DNA of 64,000 nucleotides from Arabidopsis thaliana (taxonomy: Eukaryota > Streptophyta > Magnoliopsida > Brassicales > Brassicaceae). Of the stretch, positions 42,101-53,508 are shown in pieces (position 1 is the first letter of the stretch; the number at the start of each line of letters is the position of its first letter). The position numbers and the translations under genes are program-made. The stretch covers positions 16,591,443-16,655,442 of the forward strand of contig NC_003071.7 in NCBI RefSeq assembly GCF_000001735.4. Direction: 5' to 3'. A model generated the notes under the pieces. It had not been told where the DNA came from. It was given only the letters and a program-made list of their open reading frames with translations, and ran no database searches.

Positions 42101-42658
42101 AACGAGTTTGCATATGGGTCAGGTCACTTAAACGCTACAAAAGTCCGAGACCCGGGTTTGGTCTACGAAACACATTACCAAGACTACATAGATTACTTGT
42201 GCAAACTAGGTTACAACACCGAGAAGCTAAGATCACACGTTGGAAGCGACAAGATAGATTGCTCCAAGACAGAGATAGACCACGACGCGGACCTCAACTA
42301 TCCAACCATGACGGCTCGAGTACCCCTGCCCCTGGACACCCCATTCAAAAAAGTCTTCCATAGAACGGTCACAAACGTTAACGACGGAGAATTCACTTAC
42401 CTCCGAGAAATCAACTACCGAGGTGACAAGGACTTTGACGAGATCATTGTGGATCCTCCACAGCTAAAATTTAGCGAGTTGGGAGAGACCAAGACTTTTA
42501 CGGTGACTGTCACCGGAATATCGAAGCGGAATTGGAACAAGAACAGGGCGTTTATGACAAGGAACACGTGGCTCACGTGGACGGAGAAAGATGGTTCCCG
42601 CCAAGTCAGGAGTCCCATTGTCATATACTCAATAAAAGGACCAAAAGCTTGCATGTGA
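39184..42658 (+). CDS. SBT4.1: SBT4.1, subtilisin-like serine protease (subtilase)
   Basis: Secreted serine protease of plant subtilase group 4. Ten exons: 39184-39267, 39382-39473, 39577-39668, 39857-40088, 40225-40777, 40867-40970, 41204-41449, 41560-41686, 41777-41993, 42078-42658; 2328 nt, 775 residues. Signal peptide (FLLQLLLFFFASFAEA), I9 propeptide (TYLVQMKVGG to the FTGFSASLTPRERQKL segment), then the catalytic domain: Asp136 in VAVIDSGIWP, His196 in GHGTHVAS, oxyanion Asn307 in AAAGNYANN and Ser551 in SGTSMACPHATG. All four key residues are intact. A weakly conserved PA-like insert lies between Asn and Ser. The C-terminal fibronectin-like domain has FHRTVTNVNDGEFTY. It matches AT2G39850. 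Substrate unknown. Confidence 0.94.
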
Positions 42659-43157
42659 ATTCCCCAAGAAGTCAAGAACTGAAGCTGCCACTTTTGATTA
42701 GTAAAAATAATGACTTTTGAATCTTCTTAATTAGTTGTCATTCCCGTTGATAACAAGTGTGCTGTGTATTGATTTAAATAAAAAAAATTACATAAATTAT
42801 TTGGCCATTTTTTTTTATCGTTTTAATTTATTTTTTCTTATTCAAAGATTTTTAATTTCAAATCTCATTAATGGTCATATACAGTTTATACTACGTAATT
42901 CGTTCATAATAAAAGGGGATGTTAAAAAGTGAAAGAAAACGCTTAAAAGGGAGTCCAATAAATGCTTTTATAAACGCTCAAAAGAAAAGAGGTTACAGAA
43001 CTTATAGCTTCGCATTTTTGGCCTAACGTTTTCATTGTTCACCACTATTTATGATTGTATTCACAAGATTGTATTCACAAATCACAATATAGAATATTCT
43101 ATCCAAATCTCAAATCTTTAATCTCTCAGCAATATAATTCTTAGAGATTTTATTGAA

Positions 43158-43988
43158 ATGACTTCCCAAATATTGTTGATTTTCATAGCATTTTCAGTTT
43201 TCGTCGTATGTTCGAGTAGAACTTTGGGGCCAGCTCCGGACAATCAGCAAATGAAGGTACTTCTTTTATATTTATTATTCATGAGTAGAACTAATATTCC
43301 TCGAAGGCAAAGCATTAATATTTGACCACATGTGATACACAGTGTTATCTCGTCAATGTTGATTTTGCATTGTATCATGGTGACTGTAAGCAATACCAAC
43401 AACTTCTCAAAAAGGTGGTTCACGGAAGGTAATTAGTGGTTTCTACGGAGTAGATGCAAACAGCAAAAACTTAATGATTTGAAGATGTAATAGCAAAAAC
43501 AAAAATTCAATTTTTTTGGTTGTCTTTTTGGTTTTCATCAGGTCAGCAAAAGATGCTCTTGTATATTGCTACAAGGAAGTCATGAGCGGGTTTGCAGCAA
43601 AACTGACCGCTGCAGAGGCTGAAAAATTAAAGGGTACGTACATTTGTTCAACAAAGAAACGAAAATATGCATTCACTTAAATGAAAAAAAAAAAACATTA
43701 AACCCAATTTTTGATTGTCAATTGGGTGAACACTCGTTGTGCTAGTGCTGCTAGCTGAGAGTTGAGACCACAAATCTCTGATTACAAGAAAATGAAAATA
43801 CCTTTTTAATTTCTGCATTGAAAAATATATATATATATATCCCATGAACAACCAAAATAATATTTGTAAGTTAAATGTTTTCTGTTTATATATAAATGTG
43901 TGCAGGTGAGAAAGGGATTTCTGCTATAGATGTAGACCACATATTCTCCATGGACGTCGAACCCCATAGCCATGGCAAAGGATATTAA
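43158..43988 (+). CDS. Stand-alone subtilase propeptide (I9 inhibitor-like) protein
   Basis: Four exons (43158-43256, 43343-43428, 43542-43633, 43906-43988) give 119 residues. A signal peptide (LLIFIAFSVFVVCSS) is followed by an I9 propeptide: CYLVNVDFALYHGDCKQYQQ, then DALVYCYKEVMSGFAAKLTA and EAEKLKG, ending HSHGKGY with no protease domain. It starts 500 bp after the SBT4.1 stop. Its first three exons have the same phases (0, 2, 1) as those of SBT4.1, and exon 3 is 92 nt in both, so it looks like a copy of propeptide exons. Free I9 proteins can inhibit subtilases in trans (known for Arabidopsis SPI-1), but activity here is inferred. I remember it as AT2G39851. Confidence 0.85.
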
Positions 43989-46402
43989 CAACTAGTTGCT
44001 TAATATTGTAAGGGTTTTTTCTTTTTGTTCGGTAAATCACTCTTGTAAGGTTCACTTGAAAACTTGGAAAGAACTAATAACAAAAGAAAGGATGATTTGA
44101 AATGAAATATATTAACTAAAACTCAATCGGTCCAGATTTAAATCGCGGTAGTGATACAACAAAAACACGAACCAATAAGTCATTCGTCATAGTCTTCAAA
44201 CTAAAATTAAACTAGATTGAAACCATTTAAAAAATCATTTGTATTCGGATTGGTTTGGTATCTATTTTTTGTGTGATTATTTTCAAATTTTCATTCTAAC
44301 TTGATGTATACAAAAGACATTTAATTTGGTTGGTAAATAAACACAAACATATCTGTTCTTCAATTTCATTCCCTTTAACCCAAGAAGATTAAAAAAAGGT
44401 TACATGATTCATTTACTTAAAGCTATGAATTATAACCATATCTCAACTAGAAAATAAACTTCGTTTTAGAATGTTTTCAAATATTTGAATGCGAAGTTGC
44501 GAACTATATAATCGACTGGGGTACGTATAGGAATCATTTTCTAGATAAGAAAAACAAGGAGCAAGTGCTTCTTGTTGAGCTTTAGGGAAACACAAGGAAC
44601 ACTAAAGCTTTTTGTTTTATACTGTTTAGGTATAGACGTATAGTTATCTGTTAATTTTGTGTTGTCTTAAATTCTGTATAACCAGATATACACATTTCTT
44701 CCGCATATGATATTTCTTCTTTACTACATTAATTCGACTAAATAAAAATGTAACATAAATCAATTAAAACATGTAAATAAAAGACAGTCTCTAACTTGTA
44801 AATTGTAGAGAATATCAAGCTACTACAAATCATCCATCAACCAGCCAAAATAACATATACAAAAGCATAAACATATAATATGCCCAAGCTCGAATCCTAC
44901 TTATTATTGCAATTACTATGTGCAATGTATCTAAACTTCCTAACCATGTGAAAAAATGCAATGCAATGTCAACTAAGCATAATAAAAGATCCCAACGGTA
45001 TAATGATCCAAGGTTGGGGAGCAGAGAGAATTTGTAGCTAAGAGCTTCTTTAACCCTCAAGCTATGGCTCTCATTGACTCAAAAGGGATCTAATCCTCTT
45101 TTCAAAAGGCTGCCTCTCCATCATCTATTCATCTTTAGTAGTCTCTATCTCTATCTCTAAGTCTTTTTGACATTCTTGATCTCAATGGTGTCCATTACTT
45201 GAAAGAAAGTTATTAATGGATGACATATAATGATTATGGTGAACATGTCATGAGTTCCTCAAGTCCCATTAAGGACACGTATATCATCCCATTCAGTCTT
45301 TCTTTTTTTTGCAGTCGAATTATTCCTTGCTTGAGAGTAGCCTATACCATTGATTTTTACTTTGCATTGTATAGTACAGATAATTCTAAGTGTTTGTTAG
45401 ATACAGATACAACGGATCATGCATGGGATGTATCTTTGCAGAAACTGTTTTCAAAGGCATAGTCAAACAAATAATTGATAGAAAGAATATTAGGACAAAT
45501 ACCCATCACACGTATTGACATTATGTTCTAGCTGTTAAGTTCTGCTCAACAGATTCACACAAATGTTTATTCTTTGTATGGCCTAAATATTTTATTTTAT
45601 ATTTTTGTCCTAGGGAAAAATTACTGCTATGACTTGGGCTTTTTGAGACGAATATATGCACAAGATCATTACATAATTGTGTTTTATAAAGTTAAACAAA
45701 ATCATTACATAATCTCAAATGCAAATACAAAAACAATAAACAAAAAAAAAATCTATAGGGATTGAAGTATGTATCATAGTCGACCAAAACCATAATTTGA
45801 TTATCACACAAGAAATATGTAATAGATGGTATAATGCATGAGAGTGTAACCAATTTTTTTTTTTTTTTGCGTGTAAGTTAAGTTAGAACTATTTTGGTCT
45901 CATGTTGTCATGCGGAAGATTCATAACAGGAAAATTTTTGTAAAATTTGGAACATTCTAGTGCTAAGGGGGCAAGTTAATTGTGTTATCTACTGACTTGA
46001 TTGGCAATTAATCGGCGCGGCTGAGTAGTTGGATAATGGACCAAATTAGTTTCAGTCATGAAATGCTTCCAAAAATGGGAATTATTTTATAAAACGGAAT
46101 TACTCAAACCAAATTAGAATAATGTAAATTTTAATATGGTTTCAATTATAGTCAAAGGCTCAAAGCTGATAAGTGGTTAACAGTGTCTATAAATAAGCTT
46201 ACAGGAGAGTGAATAAGTCACATACCTCCCAACACAAACAACTAAAAATCGTTCTCAAAGTAACTTCTCTCGTTTCTTTCCGCTCTCTACTTAACCATTT
46301 GAACATATATCCCTTAGCCACAAAGAACTAACCCTTTTAACATATAAATACATTAGTATACACAAACAACAAGTAGACATCAAAAAGTTGAAAAGAGCTG
46401 TG
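43989..46402. other. Intergenic DNA
   Basis: AT-rich; no supportable gene. Short frames at 44830-45060 and 45220-45462 have no homology I recognise. From about 46190 there is a TATAAATA-containing promoter (near 46189) for the next gene. Confidence 0.5.
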
Positions 46403-47410
46403 ATGGACAAGAAAAAGTCGGTATCTGGTTCCTCTTCATCGTCCTCTTCGTCGTTGGATCATATTTTTGGTCCAAGAGTCTCTCACTCGTATTCTTCATC
46501 AACAACAGGATTGTTCAAATCCATCTTCCCACCACCTTCAGCGGTATATATGAACCAATATATATCATGATCATCATCATTCTAAAAGATATACATCAGT
46601 TTCACGAAATTTTTCTTTGTTCTCAACTCAAGGTGACGCAAGGGAACTTGACAAGTCGAAATGGAGCTGCCAAGTATCAACCTACAAATTTTGAGACTCC
46701 AAGTGAGTTTACTGCTTACTCTAGTGAAGAGTTTTGGACGTGTTTGTCCTTAAAATGTTTGGTTTATATATCTACTATATACTAGAAATTAACAATGAGA
46801 TACTAGTTCACTTCGTGGCTTAGTTATTAAAAGTGAGAAATGTGAATGATGGGGTACAGATGAAAGAGGTGAAAGGAGCAAAAATAAGGAGAGAAAGAGT
46901 TACCAAAGTGAAGAAACACAACCACCATGCAACTTGAGCTCATCCATATACTATGGAGGCCAAGATAACTATTCCTCTTCAACTACCAATCCAGATGCTG
47001 TAAGTCCCTATATATTTGTGTTGCATTTCGACAGAAACACTAAAATGCATAATACACTAAAATGGCGTTTTCGAGAGGAAAATGGATATGTGAGCTATAT
47101 ATAAACGCAAATGGGCAAAGTAATATTCTAGATTATGTGTTGTCATTTTATCTAGATTCATTTGGAATTTTGGATATATAAGTCTCTATGTAATTAACTC
47201 TAATAAACTAGCTAATTTTGAGTTGTCCAGTATAAGAAAGATGGAGAGGAAGGTGATTCGGAAAGTGCTTCAAGAGGAAACTGGTGGGAAGGTAAGAAAG
47301 ACTACAAACATTTTCTAAATTCTACTTTACATGTTTTATCATTTATAGATCTTTTCTGTGAGGAACTCACTTATAGATAATCAAAATATGCAGGATCGTT
47401 TAATTACTAA
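46403..47410 (+). CDS. Small serine-rich plant-specific protein of unknown function
   Basis: Five exons: 46403-46543, 46633-46702, 46860-46999, 47231-47291 and 47394-47410 (the last 17 nt only); 429 nt, 142 residues. It starts MDKKKS, followed by a run of serines and LDHIFGPR, then GLFKSIFPPPSA. The middle is hydrophilic with Ser/Asn/Glu. The C-terminus is GNWWEGSFNY. The WWxGSxxY ending is seen in a family of small plant proteins without assigned function. No signal peptide, membrane segment or known domain. I think this is AT2G39855. The function is unknown to me. Confidence 0.8.
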
Positions 47411-48337
47411 TTAACAATCCCCAGCCGATGAGCACAATAACTGCTAAACTGCTAAGGTACACCGTAGATTCATAAAACTGAAAGTCATGAATACTTCAGG
47501 ATTATTACATAGTTGTATAATTTGCATATTTTTAGTTAAGGTTATATTTTATTTATATTAACCAGAATAGTTAATAACTTAGAAAAAATGGAAACTGAAT
47601 ACCTTGCCTCACAAGTTTTTCAATTAGTCATATATCTTTGATACAGTTTCTGTGATCATTTTGCAGGAACCTTAACTAAGTGAATATGGAAGTTGGCGTA
47701 TTGAATATACCTACATATGTAAAAAAAAAAAAAAAGTGTGATAGAATATTTACACATGTCCTAAAAAACGACTTAAGAATAACAAAAAAAGAGACTGTAT
47801 AGTATATCTTACTGTATAAGATATGAAATGTACGTCTATATAAAAGGGCTTGACGTGTTGGTTCTTTATGTTTCGACAAAGGCAACAAAGTTAGACTAGA
47901 CAAGTCTCTTTATAATGAAATCTACGTCTGTGGTCTGTCCAAAAGTCTTTTTATTTAAAATTTGATATGTAATCCAATATCATGTCGGATGTAATTAAGT
48001 TATATGATAGTAATCACTAATAAAACATTTCGTTTGTTAGTATATGTAAGCAAACAGTGTTTTTTTTTTTACATTTTTTTCCTGCATTATCACAAAAAAA
48101 AAATTCTCGACAATTGACAACATTGATGAATGATTGATTAGAACTGTTTGATTTATAATATCTAAAGACGAAGGAACATAATTTTAGTTTGGGGAAAGAG
48201 ATTAGCGAGAGCGCAAAGTGGTGCAAAAGATAATAGCGGCAAAACGTTTTTAGTTTTTATTAAACTAAGAGACGGCCCAATAGTCCATATTCTGGGCCTG
48301 AAAATTAAAAAAAAAAAACAGAAGGTGAATAAAAAAA
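47411..48337. other. Spacer between the small serine-rich gene and tRNA-Asp
   Basis: 3' flank and AT-rich DNA; no gene seen. Confidence 0.5.
48331..48337 (-). terminator. RNA polymerase III T-run terminator
   Basis: Seven T residues on the minus strand immediately after the tRNA-Asp 3' end. Confidence 0.85.
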
Positions 48338-48409
48338 CGCCGTTGCCGGGGATCGAACCCGGGTCACCCGCGTGACAGGCGGGAATACTTACCACTATAC
48401 TACAACGAC
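48338..48409 (-). tRNA. tRNA-Asp (GTC)
   Basis: 72-nt cloverleaf on the minus strand. The acceptor stem GTCGTTG pairs with CAACGGC, discriminator G; the D-arm contains the A box (TAGTATAGTGGTAAGTAT); the anticodon GTC is at 48376-48374 in the loop CCTGTCACGC; the T-arm contains the B box GGTTCGATCC. No intron. A T run follows the 3' end. CCA is not encoded, as usual in eukaryotes. Confidence 0.97.
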
Positions 48410-51400
48410 TTTGTTGCTCTGCTTCCACTGAAGATTATTATATCGTTTTAATTTAACAAAACTGTGGATCTGAAGGACGTATCGAGTACTTAACTTTTCA
48501 GCCAAACTAAAGGGAGGCAGAGTAAATGATTTATGGCATTTTTGAATCGTTTTGTGACAAAATTAGTGAGACATAATTTAGTCGACTATGACTAAACTTT
48601 TCATAACTGATTTGAAGCATAAAAATGCCAAACATGAAAAGAGTAGCTAATTATTAAGGAACTAAATGAAAACAAAGAGACTCTTCCGAAGATTCATGTT
48701 TCCAAGGCTTTGACCATTGACGGTTCAACTATAGTGGTATGTATTTGCTAAGAACAAAATGTCTATGTCGCATGTGCCGCACTCGTGCGTAACGGTGTAC
48801 TCCACACATGATATGTGATAAAACAGTTGGCGTCGCACGTGCTATAGCATTTCAAAACCGAGTGAACGAGAAAGAATCATTCCTTTTGCATGTGGCGGGA
48901 GATATTTTTTGGGCCATCCTCCTCTTTGCTTTGAGAGTTTCTAAACTCAAAGAATCTATGTTTTATCTTTGGTTTTTTATTATTTTTCCTCATTGATTGT
49001 TTAAGGTGACTACATGATTATAACTTTCATATAGATGAATTCAGTCGTTTTGTGAATCAAATTTAGGACTGATCAACATGTTATATTACTTGTTAGGTGG
49101 TAAACCTCGAGTCGTCTATAAATATTTCTATAGTTTTGTGATTTATCTCTCATCTCTATAATATAGTGATCATTTAGCTCTTTTTTAGTTTGTTGTATTA
49201 TTTGAAAAAGATTAAAGTTGCTTTTAGTTCGTCGGTCGTCGTCATTAGATCTAGTGGAAACTGGATCGTAGATTCATATACAATTGAGAATTTAAGATCA
49301 TGCCAAAGGCGATTGCTGATATCATATTTATGTAGCTTTTGTACTTTTTAATAGAAGTGGACACAATACTGATATCATTAGTGAATAATCTTTTCATATC
49401 TTTCAGTCTAAGTATACACAAATATATCGTATATGCATAAAACGAATGTCTCTCATTTTCGTAGGAAAGAAAACACAATTAAAAAGAAATATTTTTAAAA
49501 AGCAATGTGAAAAGAAGTTGGTAACTTGAGGTTCACGAGATCCAAATGTGGATGAACGTTGGAACAGCTAAATCCACGTAATAAAAGAGGACGAAGCTTA
49601 TGATTAAATTTGGTCAGTTAAGATTCTCATCCTATGCAACTACCTAATACAATACAATTAATTTGTCTCCCTCCCAAATTCATTCAAAATTTTTTTTTGC
49701 TTGGTTATAATCTATTTATTTTGAATCTGGTGGCTATAATTTTTCAAAAATCTATGTCAAGTAACGTATCTTACGAAAAAAAACACTGTGATTAAATTCA
49801 TCGGAATTACTAGTCTCATACTAAATTCTACAAATAGATATCATTTTCTCTTGTAAATTACACAACAATAACAAAATAACAACAAAAATCATTATTTTCT
49901 TCTCGTTGCTTTTATTCTTACGAACTGGATACTATCTTTCTTATATGTAAAAACAACACGTAATATCTAATAAGTAAAGTAGGGAAAGTAGACTTACTTA
50001 TGTTACATAGGGTCCCCCTTATTAGGCTACATATGTATAAGCAGGAAGTAGACTTGGCATTTGAAATAGACGGTTGATATCTCCCTGTCACTATTTATCC
50101 ATCCTTATGACCTTTCGGCGGGAAATTCGAAATGACATTTGCAGATTTTCTTGTTTTTTCCTTTTCTTTTTTTGTTTGTCCACTCCACTTATATCTTTTT
50201 TTCTTTTGGGGTTTTTAATCGCATCCTACAACATATCACTCGGATAGGGTAAATTGCCCCAACCAACCATTCATTATTAATTAATAAACCTGACGAGGAA
50301 AATGAATATATTTTGGTTTCAAATGTTTTGTGGAATGAAGGCAGAGAGAAAGACAGCTTCTGTAAAAGCATTTGCTGGCAGACACAACCCTAAACCCACC
50401 TTCACTTGCCTCACCTCACCACTCTCTCTTCCTCGCGCGTGTCTATCACTTCCATAAACTCTCATTGCCCATAATTGCTTGTTTTCTTTCTATATGCCAA
50501 GCCTGATAAATCTCGTAGTAAATTACGGGAAAAAATTGGATTCCACCTCACACAATAAAGCATTTTACAAAACCAGCTTTATCATTGGGTTTTTTAACAG
50601 ATTATAGTATTGTGGGTGCTCTTAATATCTGGTACACAATAGTATAAGGTCTATCGACAATACAGAGTAGACTCCGGGAGACAAGAGAAGCCAACTAGGG
50701 GCACATTTTTTGGGCGTAACTAGACATTATATATTAATTTAAAACTTTTGAGTTTCTTCGTTGAAAAACAATTATAGAATATAGTTTTGTCTTCAATATA
50801 AAATGAGAAAGAAGAGAAGAAGATCTGTTCCCGCTCTTTTGACTTAACGGTGCTGTCGTTTTCAGCAGGTTAACCTCGACCCCACCCTCCATTTTTCACT
50901 TCCTTCTTTTTAAATTATTTTCTCTATCACTAAAAATATCAAAAAGGCGGGAAAATCACCTATTATCCAATTCAGTTTATAAACCGGTTTCGGTTCCGTC
51001 GTTAACGGCTGATTCTTCTGACCAATGAAAACTCGTGAAGTCTGACGGAGAAGAAGACGGAACTGTTAAAATCCGTTACGTCAGACGGAGAGGAGGGAGA
51101 GGGACGGATGACTGAATAAATCTGCCGAATCCTGCTGAATTGCCACGTCAGCTTTATTCAAAATTCTCTGAGTGGTCACGAGATTTCTATGGACTCTTTT
51201 TTTTTTGTTAATTAAAAGTTTAAAACCCTACAAAATAGGGGTCTTCAATGGGGTTACCAGAAAAAACCGAACAGTCGCCGATTCCTTGGTTTAATCTTTG
51301 AACCGACAGTGTGACCTTTTAATTTTCTAACCTTTGCTATATTATTATGAAAATCAGATGTAATTATTTAGTGCCATTCATTAACGTGATTCTTACTTAT

Positions 51401-52254
51401 AATTCCTCTCATGAATACTAAATGGAGTGTATATAATTATATTTAGCAGTAAAAATGTATTGTATTGATTGTTGGAAAGGGAGGAAAAAATGATGAGAAG
51501 GATTTGCATGAGGAAAAGAGAGAGAAGGCGTAATTATCAAGTGTTCGATACTTTTGATTAGCCCACACATTTATAATATTTTAGTGTAGTAGTGAGATTT
51601 TTATTTAGGGTTTTAATTAGAACATAGTATAAGACATTGGAGCTGTAAATGACAACTTGTTTGGGATTTAGTGGGTTCCACCTGTATTTCTCATGCCCTT
51701 ACACATTTCCACATTAATATCTATCTTATCTTATAAAAAAAAGTTCCAAAGAAAAGAGTGAGATATACATATATTAGCAATATGAGTTTAATGTGCCATT
51801 CAAAATAAATAAATAACATTTTGAAGAATATTAAGAGTCTCAATTAAAAAATATTTAACTTGTTCTTTAGTGAGTTACATCCATATCTTAAGAGACATGT
51901 GAAGAGTTGAATCCAAATGATAACACACCAAAATTGATGGTTTTTAAAAAATGTGAATACTATTACTGTTTTTTTCTTTGGATTTCCAAGGCAAAATAGT
52001 TAAGAAAAGACCAAAGGAAAATAGTTTTGATTTTCGTCCATCACGCATTAATTACGGATAATTATTATATTAAGAAGGAAAAAAAAAAACAAAAAAAAGC
52101 AGAAGTGATATTAAAGTGCTTTTGAGCTGTCTCGTAGAAACCATGAAACCTTAATAAAAGCAACCTTGTCTTCAACATTCTCCATCTTCCTCCTCACTTA
52201 ATCCCCAAGTTCACACTTCAAATCCACTCTTTCTATTTCTCTCCTTCTTCTTCT
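48410..52254. other. Intergenic DNA, 3.8 kb
   Basis: No supportable gene. Most is AT-rich. The stretch 50850-51200 is less AT-rich and holds imperfect repeats of GTCTGACGGAGAAGAA / GTCAGACGGAGAGGAG (about 51040 and 51080). The last 150 bp is CT-rich, the 5' UTR of the next gene. Confidence 0.5.
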
Positions 52255-53508
52255 ATGTCTCGCCTCCTCCCTCCTCATCTCTCCGTCAACCTTCCTACCA
52301 TGGAGAAAACTACTTCTTCCGAGTTAACCCCAACTCGACTCGGTTTTCCTAACGAGTTCCCTTACGAGTTCGACTCTCCTTCCTTCTCCCCTGGTTTCAC
52401 TTCTCCCGGTGACTCCACTGAGACGGAAGACGAAAGCAGTGATGACGAGGAAGACTTCCTCGCTGGGTTAACTCGCCGACTCGCTCCTTCGACTCAGCGT
52501 CTTCCTTCCCCTCTCTTCAAGTCTGAGGTAAGAAACGCCGCAAAGATCTTTGCTTTCTCGTTAAACTATAAACGCCCATGGTTACTGATTCTGTAGTTTC
52601 TTGCTCTGCAGGAGAAACGTCAAGTTGCAGCTACTTCACCACAGTCAACACTGAGTGGACTCGGAAGCTTTTCAAACTCAGGAAGTAGAAGCCCTATCCT
52701 TCCATCTCCACCGGCTCCTACGTCATCATTTCGTAGAGACAACGCGTGGGATGTGATTTCTGCGGCTGCTGGAGAAGTCGCTAGACTTAAGCTCGGAAGC
52801 TACGAGCCTCATCACCTTCCCCTTCAAACCCCTGAGTCTCTTCTCCGCCGTCAAAACGCTGCCATACATGCTGAACTCCAACACCAGCGTCTCATCGAAC
52901 AGATGTGGCTCTGCTCTGCTCAGTCAAGATTCAAGCTCTCAGAGAATCGTATCCCAAGGAGAGTAGTTAATGAAGAAGGCTTATTTGAGAATCCGAGATA
53001 CGTGAGACGCAACAATCCTACGTGGTTGCCTCCGCAACAAGCCGCAGCTCCTTTGAAACGTCCTTCTGCTGGAACCGGTGTTTTTCTTCCCCGGCGATAC
53101 CCATCGGCCGCCCCTTCCGATTCCCTGAAAACACCAGGTACAATTACTCCAAGTTTGTGTTTATTTTTAATAGATCCTATGTGTCAGAAAGATTTTAACT
53201 TGTTTTATTTTGCATCTCTGTAACAGTCAACACTCCAGCTATGTTGCAGCCTAAAGTGAAACCTCAAAATCTCAACTTTGATGAGTTCACCAATATTGTT
53301 GGGCCAAGGCGTAGCCAATTCGATTACGGTGAGTGTCTATATTACTCATACCTTAATTGTTAAATAATAACAGCTTTTTGATTAAACAAATTGTGTGTTT
53401 GTTATGATGTGAACAGAGTGCATGTTGGCGAGAAGTACAGTACTTGCTCGTCAGGGAAATTTCAGAGCAGTTAGTGGTGGTGGTCTTCCACAGGATTGGA
53501 TGTACTGA
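52255..53508 (+). CDS. Uncharacterised plant-specific protein
   Basis: Four exons: 52255-52527, 52612-53137, 53227-53328 and 53417-53508; 993 nt, 330 residues. The first ATG (MSRLLPPHLS) has a later in-frame ATG 15 codons on, in a better context (ACCATGG), which could be used instead. Features: an acidic Ser/Glu/Asp stretch (TEDESSDDEEDFLAGLTRRL), proline/serine-rich parts, a possible helix with AAIHAELQHQRLIEQMW, a basic/aromatic patch (PRYVRRNNPTWLPPQQAA), and a conserved-looking C-terminus (STVLARQGNFRAV, then PQDWMY). It has no known domain or membrane segment and is probably nuclear or cytosolic. I remember it as AT2G39870, with a chromosome 3 paralogue. Its role is not known to me. Confidence 0.85.

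Noticed and set aside
44830..45462. Two short ORFs (minus and plus) as genes
   Set aside because: Under 85 codons, no motif, no splice partners giving a longer product.
48162..48428. ORF with a HAGDPGSIPGNG segment
   Set aside because: It is the conceptual translation of the tRNA-Asp gene and its flank.
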